Shown here: positions 28,550-36,819 of the stretch, piece after piece
Layout: each line of letters begins with the position of its first letter
How positions within the stretch are numbered: position 1 is the first letter of the stretch
Source of the DNA: Massilia sp. CF038
GTDB taxonomy: Bacteria > Pseudomonadota > Gammaproteobacteria > Burkholderiales > Burkholderiaceae_D
Direction: 5' to 3'
DNA: 64,000 bases
Assembly: GCF_900129765.1 (NCBI RefSeq)
Contig: NZ_FQWU01000001.1
Location: 186,001-250,000 of the forward strand
The notes under the pieces: generated by a model
Database searches by the model: none
The model's input: the letters and a program-made list of their open reading frames with translations, nothing else
Told to the model about the DNA's origin: nothing
Program-made: the position numbers and the translations under genes

Positions 28550-28568
28550 TTGGGCCGTAACGCCCGCA

Positions 28569-28656
28569 CATCGTCCTCGCGAAGGCGGGGACCCATGGCG
28601 CGCTGGCGTTTCGACTGATTTTCTGCGCCATGGGTCCCCGCCTCCGCGAGGACGAT
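28569..28656. repeat. CGTCCTCGCG repeat, near-perfect long palindrome
   Basis: The left arm begins CATCGTCCTCGCGAAGG and runs to CATGGCGC at 28601. The right arm, 28625-28656, is its complement with one or two mismatches. The loop is about 23 bases. The transcript would fold into a hairpin of about 30 bp, followed by a run of seven T residues at 28663-28669, so on the plus strand it might also terminate. It separates operators B and C. Confidence 0.75.
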
Positions 28657-28680
28657 AGTGGTTTTTTTCACGCGCTGAAA

Positions 28681-28694
28681 TGTTAGCGCTAACC
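28681..28694. promoter_or_regulatory. LacI-family operator, copy C
   Basis: TGTTAGCGCTAACC, with the same 12-bp palindromic core as copies A and B, ends 17 bp before the gluconokinase ATG. The position is right for blocking transcription or the ribosome site region of the gluconate operon. Confidence 0.8.
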
Positions 28695-28711
28695 AGATCT
28701 CGGAAGGCTGG

Positions 28712-29245
28712 ATGGAACAAGCAAGCGACAAGCAGGGGCGTGGTATTCGCTGGGTGGTGATGGGTGTCAGCGGCTGCGGCAAGAGCACAGTCGGGCGCGC
28801 GCTCGCTGCGGCACTTGGCAGTGCCTATGTGGAGGGTGACGAATTTCATCCGCCCGCCAATGTGGCCAAGATGATGGCCGGCCAGCCCCTGGATGATGAG
28901 GACCGCGCCGACTGGCTGCGCACCTTGCAGCAGCAGATCCGCAATGCGTGCGAAAGCGGCACCGGCCTGGTGGTGTCCTGTTCAGCACTGAAACGGCGCT
29001 ACCGCGACTTGCTGCGCGCTGGCGATCCAGCGTTGCGCTTTGCGCATTTGCACGGCCCGCGTGAATTGATTGCAGCGCGCCTGGCAGCGCGGCGCGACCA
29101 CTACATGCCGCCGCTGCTGCTCGACAGCCAGCTGGCCACGCTGGAGCCATTGGGCGCCGACGAAGCCGGTATCGCAATCGATATCCGCCACGCCCCGGAG
29201 CAACTGGTACACGACATTCTGGCCAGCGAAGGCAGCACTGCGTAG
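28712..29245 (+). CDS. gntK: Gluconokinase (GntK family)
   Basis: The 177-aa cytoplasmic kinase phosphorylates D-gluconate to 6-phosphogluconate, which enters the Entner-Doudoroff or pentose phosphate pathway. The Walker A motif is VMGVSGCGKSTVG near residues 12-24. Other GntK blocks are EGDEFHPPANVAKMMAGQPLDDEDRADWL, CSALKRRYRDLLR and HYMPPLLLDSQLATLE. The length is typical. It heads a plus-strand gene string reaching 37697 and starts 18 bp downstream of operator C. The product fits the gluconate released by the GH94 enzyme. Confidence 0.95.
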   Translation: MEQASDKQGRGIRWVVMGVSGCGKSTVGRALAAALGSAYVEGDEFHPPANVAKMMAGQPLDDEDRADWLRTLQQQIRNACESGTGLVVSCSALKRRYRDLLRAGDPALRFAHLHGPRELIAARLAARRDHYMPPLLLDSQLATLEPLGADEAGIAIDIRHAPEQLVHDILASEGSTA

Positions 29246-29371
29246 ACAGCGCGCTTTCGCCAGCAGGTTTTTGGCAATCGCCGGGCGAGACGGAGCCGGC
29301 ACAGGTAGCACAGCACGCGGCCCGTCAGTACAAGCCGCGCGACTATAAATGATAAAAATTGGAGACAACAC

Positions 29372-32299
29372 ATGAACGTACCAAGCCGCAGGACTGTGAT
29401 GCACCTTGCCGTGGCCAGCGCATGCTGGTCGCTGGCTTCGCCGGGCTTTGCCCAGCAAGCCGCCCCCGATGCCGCCGCGCCGGCTGCCACACCGGCCGCC
29501 GCCCAGAGCGCCGAGAAAATCGAAGTGATCACGGTATCGGGCTCGCGCATCGCCTCGCGCGGCTTCTCGCAGCCCACGCCAACCACCACCCTGTCTGCGG
29601 CCGACCTTGAAAAGAACGCCAAGCCGAACGTATTCAATACATTGATCGAACTGCCTGCGCTGCAGGGCAGCACGGGCCGCACCACCGGCGCCTTCAGCAC
29701 CAGCAGCGGCACCCAGGGTTTGTCTTCATTGTCCCTGCGCGGCCTGAGTCCGATCCGCACCCTGACCCTGCTCGACGGGCAGCGCGTGGTGGGTGCCAAC
29801 GTGAGCGGCGTGACCGACGTCAGCCAGTTTCCGCAGCTATTGATCAAGCGCGTCGACGTGGTCACCGGCGGCGCATCCGCATCGTATGGGTCCGACGCCG
29901 TGGGTGGTGTCGTCAACTTCATCACGGATAAAAAATTCAAAGGCTTCAAGGCCAACCTGGAAGGCGGCCAGACCACCTACAGCGATGACAAGCACGGCAC
30001 CGTGCAGACCGCATTCGGCAATGCCTTCATGGGCGACCGCCTGCACCTGGTGGGCAGCGCGGAGTACGGCCGCGAGAAGGGCGTGCCCAATCCTGGCTTT
30101 GGTGGCAACGCTGCCAACGGGCGTGACTGGTACAAGAGCACCGTCTTCACCAACCGTGGCTTTGGCGCGACCACCGACGGCAAACCGCAGCTGCAAGCAA
30201 TCGACAATGCGCAGCAGATTCAGTACGCCAAGTACGGCCTGATTACCGAAGGTCCGCTGCGCGGTACCACCTTTGGCGAAAACGGCGCGCCCAGCCAGTT
30301 CCAGTACGGGACCAACTGCGTTGGCTCATTCTGCCAGGGCGGTGACCTGAGTGGCAACGTGGGCGCCGGCACCAGCCTGGGCATGGACCTGACGCGCAAG
30401 GTGCTGTACGGCCGTGCAGGCTTCCAGCTGGACGACAGGAACGAGATCTACGCAACCGCCAGCTGGAGCGAGGTGGATGCGAATTTCTCGCCTAATCCGG
30501 GCGCGGCCAAGCAAGGCAATCTGACCATGCGCTGCGATAACCCTTACCTGCCGCAGTCAGTGCGCGACCAGTGCACGCAGGCCGGCATCACCACCTTCCG
30601 GTACGGGACCACCAACGCCAACTTCCCGCAATTCATCGACGTCAATCCAAAGCGCACCATGAAGCGGGTGGTCGCCGGCGCTGAAGGGATGTTCAATTTG
30701 GCCGGCAAGGAATGGGGCTACAACGGCTACTTGCAGCACGGCGAAAACGAAATCGAGATCAACGTCGACAACATGACGCTGAACCGGCGCTACGACGCGG
30801 CCATTCAGGCCGTGCGCGCGCAGGATGGCTCGATCCAGTGTGCCAACCCGGCCGCCGTCGCCAGCGGCTGCAAGCCGATCAACGTGTTTGGCAACGTGCC
30901 GATCGACCCTGCCGCCTGGGCCTACATTGCGCCGTCCAACGGTCCACGCCAGTATTCAAAACAGAAGCAGGACGTGGCCAGCTTCAACCTGACCGGTGAA
31001 CCGTTCGAATCCTGGGCCGGGCCGGTTGCCATCGCCGCAGGTGCCGAGTGGCGCCGCGAACAGTACTTCGTTACCGGTGACCCGTACGGCAACGGCGTTT
31101 TCGCGGACAGCCCCAACACGCCCGAGTACCCGGCCGATCCGATCCTGAGCCAGCCCGAGGGCAATCACTGGTACGCGGGGAATTACCATAACGGCCGCGG
31201 TGCCTACAATGTGCGTGAAGCCTATCTGGAAGCAAATATCCCGGTTCTCAAGTCGGCGACGTTTGGCGAAATGAACCTCAATCTGGCTGGGCGCAAAACC
31301 CACTACAGTACCTCCGGCGGCGTCGATAGCTGGAAAGTGGGCGCGACCTGGAATACCGGCTTCGATGGCTGGCGCGTGCGCGCTGTGACGTCGCAGGATG
31401 TGCGGGCGCCGAATTTGTCGGAGCTGTATGCGGCGCCAGTGGTCATCAACGCAGCTGTCAATTTTGGCGGCCAGTCGGTGCAGATTCAGCAACGCACAGT
31501 GGGTAACACCAACCTGCGGCCTGAAATCGCGCGCAACACGGTAATTGGTCTGGTGCTGAACCAGCCGTCGTGGGCGCCCGGTTTTTCTGCATCGCTCGAT
31601 TATTTTGATGTCAAGGTCGAGGATGTGATTTCCAGCCTGCCGAACCAGACCCTGGTGGATCTGTGCGTGGCCGGCAACCAGGAAATCTGCGCGACCCAGC
31701 AGCTCACTGGTCCCGCGGGCAGCAATTTTGTCACGGCCCAGGCGTTTAACCTGGCTTCGCTGCGCAGCAAAGGCTACGACCTGGAACTGGCGTACCGCAC
31801 CCAGCCCAACCCGCTGGGCATTCCCGGGCGCCTGACGTTCCGGGCGCTGGCCACGCACATGGAAAGCTTCCAGACCAAATCGGGCATCCCGAACACGATT
31901 CCAACCGAAGGCGCAGGCGTCAATCTGGGTAACACCCCTGACTGGAAAGTACTGGCCTCGCAATCGTGGGACTGGGACAAGCTGAGTGTGAACCTGGCAG
32001 AACGCTGGATCAGCGATGGCGTGTACAGCAATGAGTTCATCGAATGCCAGACCAACTGCCCGGTATCGACGGCGAACAACCGCACCATCTTCAACAATCA
32101 GATGAAGGGTGCGTTCTATGTCGACTTTGGCGTGTCGTACAAGATGTCGAAGGCGGTGACCTTGTACGCCAAGATCGACAACGTGGCCAATCGCGACCCG
32201 GTGGCGGCGCCACAGGAAAACCCGAGCTATGCGCTCAACCCGGCGCTGTATGACGTGTTGGGACGCACCTACCGGGCCGGCCTGCGCTACCAGTTCTAA
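29372..32299 (+). CDS. TonB-dependent outer-membrane receptor
   Basis: This 975-aa receptor has a signal peptide (about residues 1-28, ending PGFAQ), an Ala/Pro-rich linker, the TonB-box-like EVITVSGSR, a plug domain (SLRGLSPIRTLTLLDGQR and GGASASYGSDAVGGVVNFIT), and a long beta-barrel ending in Phe (GLRYQF). The type is common for carbohydrate receptors of Gram-negative bacteria that degrade plant polymers. A start ATG at 29372 follows GGAGAC. It stands between gluconokinase and the gluconate permease, so I infer an aldonic acid or oxidised oligosaccharide as ligand. Only the family is visible in the sequence. Confidence 0.9.
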   Translation: MNVPSRRTVMHLAVASACWSLASPGFAQQAAPDAAAPAATPAAAQSAEKIEVITVSGSRIASRGFSQPTPTTTLSAADLEKNAKPNVFNTLIELPALQGSTGRTTGAFSTSSGTQGLSSLSLRGLSPIRTLTLLDGQRVVGANVSGVTDVSQFPQLLIKRVDVVTGGASASYGSDAVGGVVNFITDKKFKGFKANLEGGQTTYSDDKHGTVQTAFGNAFMGDRLHLVGSAEYGREKGVPNPGFGGNAANGRDWYKSTVFTNRGFGATTDGKPQLQAIDNAQQIQYAKYGLITEGPLRGTTFGENGAPSQFQYGTNCVGSFCQGGDLSGNVGAGTSLGMDLTRKVLYGRAGFQLDDRNEIYATASWSEVDANFSPNPGAAKQGNLTMRCDNPYLPQSVRDQCTQAGITTFRYGTTNANFPQFIDVNPKRTMKRVVAGAEGMFNLAGKEWGYNGYLQHGENEIEINVDNMTLNRRYDAAIQAVRAQDGSIQCANPAAVASGCKPINVFGNVPIDPAAWAYIAPSNGPRQYSKQKQDVASFNLTGEPFESWAGPVAIAAGAEWRREQYFVTGDPYGNGVFADSPNTPEYPADPILSQPEGNHWYAGNYHNGRGAYNVREAYLEANIPVLKSATFGEMNLNLAGRKTHYSTSGGVDSWKVGATWNTGFDGWRVRAVTSQDVRAPNLSELYAAPVVINAAVNFGGQSVQIQQRTVGNTNLRPEIARNTVIGLVLNQPSWAPGFSASLDYFDVKVEDVISSLPNQTLVDLCVAGNQEICATQQLTGPAGSNFVTAQAFNLASLRSKGYDLELAYRTQPNPLGIPGRLTFRALATHMESFQTKSGIPNTIPTEGAGVNLGNTPDWKVLASQSWDWDKLSVNLAERWISDGVYSNEFIECQTNCPVSTANNRTIFNNQMKGAFYVDFGVSYKMSKAVTLYAKIDNVANRDPVAAPQENPSYALNPALYDVLGRTYRAGLRYQF

Positions 32300-32304
32300 A
32301 CCAC

Positions 32305-32410
32305 TGTCGTCCTCGCGCAGGCGGGGAGCCATCGCACACATGCGCCGTGATGGCGCGTGCGCTCGCTGACACGACATGTCAGTGCGATGTCCACGCCTGC
32401 GCAAGCGGAA
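32305..32410. repeat. CGTCCTCGCG repeat, degenerate copy
   Basis: The left end starts TGTCGTCCTCGCGCAGG and continues CGGGGAGCCATCGC. The right end, about 32383-32410, is a diverged complement (GCGATGTCCACGCCTGCGCAAG). It occupies the gap between the TonB receptor and the gluconate permease gene. Divergence of the arms suggests an old copy. Confidence 0.6.
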
Positions 32411-32426
32411 GGCGCTTGAGGTGAAA

Positions 32427-33791
32427 ATGACGCTCGTATCCCCTTCGGCGGCGTATTTCGGCGTGGCGCCAGTGACCTGGTCCATGCTCGCCGTCTTTTT
32501 TTCCGTATGCCTGCTTACCGTGATCATCGCCTGGGCCAAGGTGCAGCCCCTGATCGCGTTCGTACTGACCGCACTGGTTGCCGCGCTGCTGCTTGGCATG
32601 CCAATCGCGAACATCCCCAAGGCGATTGAGAAAGGTATTGGCGACTTGCTTGGTTCGCTGACCGTGATCATTTGCCTGGGCGCCGTGTTTGGCAAGCTGA
32701 TTGCCGACAGCGGCGCCGCGCAGCGCATCGCCAGCTACCTGATTGCCCTGTTCGGCGAAAAGCGCGTGCCGCTGGCGCTGATGATCACCGGCTTCGTGGC
32801 CGGCATTCCGCTGTACTACAACGTCGGCTTCGTGCTGCTGGTACCGCTGGTATTCTCGCTGGTGTATCAGAGCGGCCGGCCCGCTGTGGCACTGGCAATT
32901 CCGCTGGTGTGCGGCCTGTCGATTGCACACGGCTTTTTGCCGCCGCATCCTTCACCCACGGCGTTGGCCGGACAGTTCCACGCCGACATCGGGCGCACAC
33001 TCCTGCTGGGGATTGTGGTGGGCATTCCTACCTTGCTGATTGCAGGGCCGCTGTTTGCGATGACGCTCAAGAACATCAAGGGTCAAACCTCGGCTCTGTT
33101 CAAAGCCGATCCCAAACCCGAGGCTGAGCTGCCAGGGACCTTCAACAGCTTTGCCAGCGCGCTGCTGCCGGTCTGGCTGCTGGGCGGCTTCACGGTGCTG
33201 ATCCTGTATCCCAGCGCAAGCGCTCAAGTCAATTCCCTGGTCGGGTTCTTTGCGAATCCCTTGATCATCATGCTGCTCGCATTCGCCAGCGCCGCCGTCA
33301 CCTTGGGGCTGATGCGCGGACGGCGCCTGTCGGTCATCATGACCGGTTCCGGCGAGGCCTTGCGCGATGTGGCGCCGATCCTGCTGGTCATCGCTGGCGC
33401 GGGCGCACTCAAACAGGTGCTGGTGGAGACCGGTGTGAGTGCGCAATTGGGCGCTGCTCTAAGTACGCTGCCGGTCCATCCCCTGGTGCTGGGCTGGCTG
33501 ATCGCGCTGATTCTACGGGTCTGCCTTGGTTCAGCCACGGTCGCGGGCCTGACTGCCGCCGGCATTGTGGCACCGGTTGTCGTCAGTACCGGAACCGATG
33601 CAAGTCTGATGGTGCTCGCCGTCGGCGCGGGCAGTCTGATGTGCAGTCACGTGAACGACTCCGGCTTCTGGATGTTCAAGGAGTACATGGGCCTGTCGAT
33701 CAAGGACACCTTCCGTTCCTGGACACTGATGGAAACGCTGGTCGGATTATTCGGCCTGTTGTTTGTAATGCTTCTTTCGCTGTGCGTATAG
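32427..33791 (+). CDS. Gluconate:H+ symporter (GntT/GntP family)
   Basis: The 454-aa inner-membrane permease imports gluconate. I use the ATG at 32427, preceded by GAGGTG. It has about 12-14 hydrophobic segments. Family blocks are LGAVFGKLIADSGAAQRIA, GFVAGIPLYYNVGFVLLVPLVFS, HGFLPPHPSPTALA, GSATVAGLTAAGIVAPVV and CSHVNDSGFWMFKEYM. Length and motifs match GntP-family permeases well. In this operon it would collect gluconate formed outside or in the periplasm, complementing the phosphorolytic route. The gene is followed 16 bp later by the beta-helix protein gene. Confidence 0.92.
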   Translation: MTLVSPSAAYFGVAPVTWSMLAVFFSVCLLTVIIAWAKVQPLIAFVLTALVAALLLGMPIANIPKAIEKGIGDLLGSLTVIICLGAVFGKLIADSGAAQRIASYLIALFGEKRVPLALMITGFVAGIPLYYNVGFVLLVPLVFSLVYQSGRPAVALAIPLVCGLSIAHGFLPPHPSPTALAGQFHADIGRTLLLGIVVGIPTLLIAGPLFAMTLKNIKGQTSALFKADPKPEAELPGTFNSFASALLPVWLLGGFTVLILYPSASAQVNSLVGFFANPLIIMLLAFASAAVTLGLMRGRRLSVIMTGSGEALRDVAPILLVIAGAGALKQVLVETGVSAQLGAALSTLPVHPLVLGWLIALILRVCLGSATVAGLTAAGIVAPVVVSTGTDASLMVLAVGAGSLMCSHVNDSGFWMFKEYMGLSIKDTFRSWTLMETLVGLFGLLFVMLLSLCV

Positions 33792-33807
33792 CTCTTCAAG
33801 GACAAAC

Positions 33808-36800
33808 ATGACAAAGACATTTCAGCCGCTGCTGCTGGCGCTGGCGCTGCTTGGGCCGATTGGTTCAGCCAGTGCATCCGTTTCCGCAATCCAGAACATG
33901 CCGGACGACCCGCGCGCGATCAAGGTCAGCGCCACTGGCGACGGCCAGAGCGACGATACCGCCGCCATTCAGGCAGCGCTCGACCAGGCCGCAAACAAGG
34001 GCACTGGTGGCGTGGTGTTCCTGCCATCGGGACGCTACCGGATCACCCGTTCGATTCTGATTCCGCTGGCCGTGCGCCTGTATGGTGTTGGATCCACCCG
34101 TCCCGTGTTTGTGCTGGCAAAAGATACCCCCGGCTTCCAGAAGGGCGTGGGCACGATGGTCGTGTTCATGGGCGGCGATCAGTACAACACGGGCAAAGTG
34201 CCGGTGCCGGTGGCCAGCGCAGTGCCGTACAGCGAGAACGTGCGCGATGCGAATTCGTCGACCTTCTATTCGGCCCTGTCGAACGTGGATTTCGAGATCG
34301 GCGAAGGCAATCCGGGCGCGGCTGCGGTACGCCAGCGCACGGCTCAGCATTCCAATCTGTCGCACATTGATTTTCGGCTCGGGTCCGCGTTTGCCGGCAT
34401 CTACAACGTCGGCAATGTGGGCTACGATCTGAAGTTCTTTGGGGGGCGCTATGGCATCGTGTCGGAGAAAACGTCGCCCGCATGGCAGTACACGCTGATG
34501 GACGCCACCTTTGACGGTCAGCGCGACGCGGCCATCCGAGAGCACGAAGCCGGCCTGACACTGGCCAATACAACGATCCGCAATACACCGGTTGGCATCG
34601 AGATCGACCGGGGATATGGCGATTGGCTGTGGGGATCGGATGTGCGGTTCGAGAACGTCTCGAAGGCTGCTCTGATCATCAGCAATGAAGACAACGTGTA
34701 CACCCAGGTCGGCTTTCAGAATGCGTTGGCAGCCAATGTGCCGACCTTCGCGCGCTTTCGCGACAGCGGCAGGCAAGTGCCAGGTGCGGGGCCAAACTAC
34801 AAGGTGAAGGAATTCAACTACGGCTTGATGCTGCCTGGTCTCGCCAGTGTGGGCAAATTTGGCACCAGCATGCAGGCCGCGCCGCTCAAGCAGTTGCCCG
34901 CAGCTTTGCCAAACGTGATGCGCGCTTTGCCGCCAACGGCAGAATGGGCCAATGCCCGCAAGTACGGCGCCAGGGGCGATGGCCAGACGGACGACACGGC
35001 GGCGCTGCAAAAGGCAATCGACAGCCAGCGGGTCGTGTATCTGCCGCTGGGCTTTTACATGATCAGCGATACCTTGCGGATGAAACCAGATACCGTTCTC
35101 GTTGGCCTGCATCCCGGCCTGACCCAGCTGGTTCTGCCAAACGGCGCGCCGGCCTATGCCGGTGTCGGCACGCCCCGGGCGATGCTGGCAAGCGCCAAGG
35201 GCGGGGACGCGATCGTGACCGGCATCGGCCTGGCCAGCGGCGAAGTCAATCCGCGCGCCGTGGCCCTGTTGTGGAAGGCGGGCGCAGCTTCGCTGGTGGA
35301 CGACGTGCGCATTCAGGGCGGCCACGGCACGGTGCTGTATGACGGCAGCCGCAAGGACCCCTACCAGAAAACGGCGGACTTTGATCAAACCAGTCATTGG
35401 GACCGCCAGTACCCGAGCGTATGGGTGACCGACGGCGGTGGCGGGACGTTTGTCGGCATGTGGTCGCCCAGTACCTTCGCCCAGGCTGGGTTCTATGTGA
35501 GCGACACCAGCACGCCGGGCAAAGTTTACGAACTATCGGCCGAGCACCACATTCGGGCCGAGATCGTCCTGGACAAGGTCGAGAACTGGGATTTTTTTGC
35601 ACCACAAACCGAGCAGGAAGTGCGTGACGGGATGGATGCGGTATCGCTCGAGATACGCAATTCGCGCAATATCCTGTTTGCGAACTACCATGGCTACCGC
35701 GTCACCCGATCGATCAAGCCTGCGGTGACGGCCGTCAAGCTGCACAACTCGCATAACATTCGCTTCCGTAATGTGCATGTGAACGGCGAGAGCGGATTCG
35801 CCGGTTGCGACGACAAAGGATGTGGCACGTATCTGCGCGCCAGCAAATTCCCGTTCGAGAACGCGATTGAAGATGTCAGCGCCAGGGCCTTTGTGCGCGA
35901 GCGTGAGTTCGCGGTGCTCGATATCGGCGAAAAGCCGGTGATTGGAAGGCCTAGCGCGCACAAGGTGGAAAAGCTCGCCGACGGCTTCTTCTCGCTTGGC
36001 GGCGCAGTAGCCGACGCCAAAGGCAAGCTGTATTTTGTGGAGCGCAAATTCAACCGCATTTACAGCTGGACCAGACCGCGCGGTCTGGAGGTGGTGCGCG
36101 ATGCACCGCTCGATCCCGTCAACCTGGCCATTGACGCCAGCGGTGCCTTGTTCGTGCAATCGTCGTTCGGACCCGAGACCAGCGTCTACTCCTTCCGCCC
36201 GGATGCGCCGTCGGACCAGTTGACCATGATCGCTCCGACGCCGGTGCAGGCGCGTGCAGGTGCGCGCACCGTGCTGCCCGTGAACTGGTGGGTCAATGGG
36301 GAGTTCCGCGATCAGCTCAACCCGGATACCTACGAATTCAATACGCTGGCCGAGCTGTTCGCGCGCGAGGTCGGGACCGCCAAAACGCATGAATACGTGT
36401 CCCCGGACGGCAGTCTCGTCATGCCGGCCTTCCGCATCTGGCGTCAGGGACCCAAGGACCATCTGGGCTGGCGCTGGACCGATTCGGTGCAGGCCAATGG
36501 TTTTGTGACGGGCAAGGTCGGCGAACGTGTGGTGTTTACCAATGGGTCGGAAAACCGCACCTTCAGTGGTGTGGTGGGGGAGGGCGGCGCGATTACCGGC
36601 CTCAAACTGCTGGCCAGGCGTGGCGGCGAAAGCGCCGTCGTTGGGAGCGACGGCAAGACCTATGTCGCCAACGGCCAGGTCTTCGTGTATGACGCTGACG
36701 GCAAGGAGGCCGGGCGCATTGACGTACCCGAACGCCCGCTGCAGCTGGTGTTTGGTGGCGAGGGTGGGCGCAGGCTGTTTATCCTGACCCACCGCTCTCT

Positions 36801-36819
36801 GTACGCGGTGCAGCCATGA
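33808..36819 (+). CDS. Exported tandem beta-helix protein with C-terminal gluconolactonase-like propeller
   Basis: The 1003-aa protein has a signal peptide (about residues 1-24, ending GSASA). Two pectate-lyase-3 type beta-helix repeats follow. The first begins near residue 35 (KVSATGDGQSDDTAAIQAALDQA) and the second near 384 (KYGARGDGQTDDTAALQKAI), the tandem layout of GH55 exo-beta-1,3-glucanases. From about residue 726 to the end, the sequence changes to SMP-30/gluconolactonase-like blades (GGAVADAKGKLYFVERKFNRIYSW, DPVNLAIDASGALFVQSS, PLQLVFGGEGGRRLFILTHRSLY). I infer polymer cleavage joined to opening of an aldonolactone end. Catalytic residues were not verified. The stop overlaps the esterase start as ATGA. 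Confidence 0.75.
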   Translation: MTKTFQPLLLALALLGPIGSASASVSAIQNMPDDPRAIKVSATGDGQSDDTAAIQAALDQAANKGTGGVVFLPSGRYRITRSILIPLAVRLYGVGSTRPVFVLAKDTPGFQKGVGTMVVFMGGDQYNTGKVPVPVASAVPYSENVRDANSSTFYSALSNVDFEIGEGNPGAAAVRQRTAQHSNLSHIDFRLGSAFAGIYNVGNVGYDLKFFGGRYGIVSEKTSPAWQYTLMDATFDGQRDAAIREHEAGLTLANTTIRNTPVGIEIDRGYGDWLWGSDVRFENVSKAALIISNEDNVYTQVGFQNALAANVPTFARFRDSGRQVPGAGPNYKVKEFNYGLMLPGLASVGKFGTSMQAAPLKQLPAALPNVMRALPPTAEWANARKYGARGDGQTDDTAALQKAIDSQRVVYLPLGFYMISDTLRMKPDTVLVGLHPGLTQLVLPNGAPAYAGVGTPRAMLASAKGGDAIVTGIGLASGEVNPRAVALLWKAGAASLVDDVRIQGGHGTVLYDGSRKDPYQKTADFDQTSHWDRQYPSVWVTDGGGGTFVGMWSPSTFAQAGFYVSDTSTPGKVYELSAEHHIRAEIVLDKVENWDFFAPQTEQEVRDGMDAVSLEIRNSRNILFANYHGYRVTRSIKPAVTAVKLHNSHNIRFRNVHVNGESGFAGCDDKGCGTYLRASKFPFENAIEDVSARAFVREREFAVLDIGEKPVIGRPSAHKVEKLADGFFSLGGAVADAKGKLYFVERKFNRIYSWTRPRGLEVVRDAPLDPVNLAIDASGALFVQSSFGPETSVYSFRPDAPSDQLTMIAPTPVQARAGARTVLPVNWWVNGEFRDQLNPDTYEFNTLAELFAREVGTAKTHEYVSPDGSLVMPAFRIWRQGPKDHLGWRWTDSVQANGFVTGKVGERVVFTNGSENRTFSGVVGEGGAITGLKLLARRGGESAVVGSDGKTYVANGQVFVYDADGKEAGRIDVPERPLQLVFGGEGGRRLFILTHRSLYAVQP

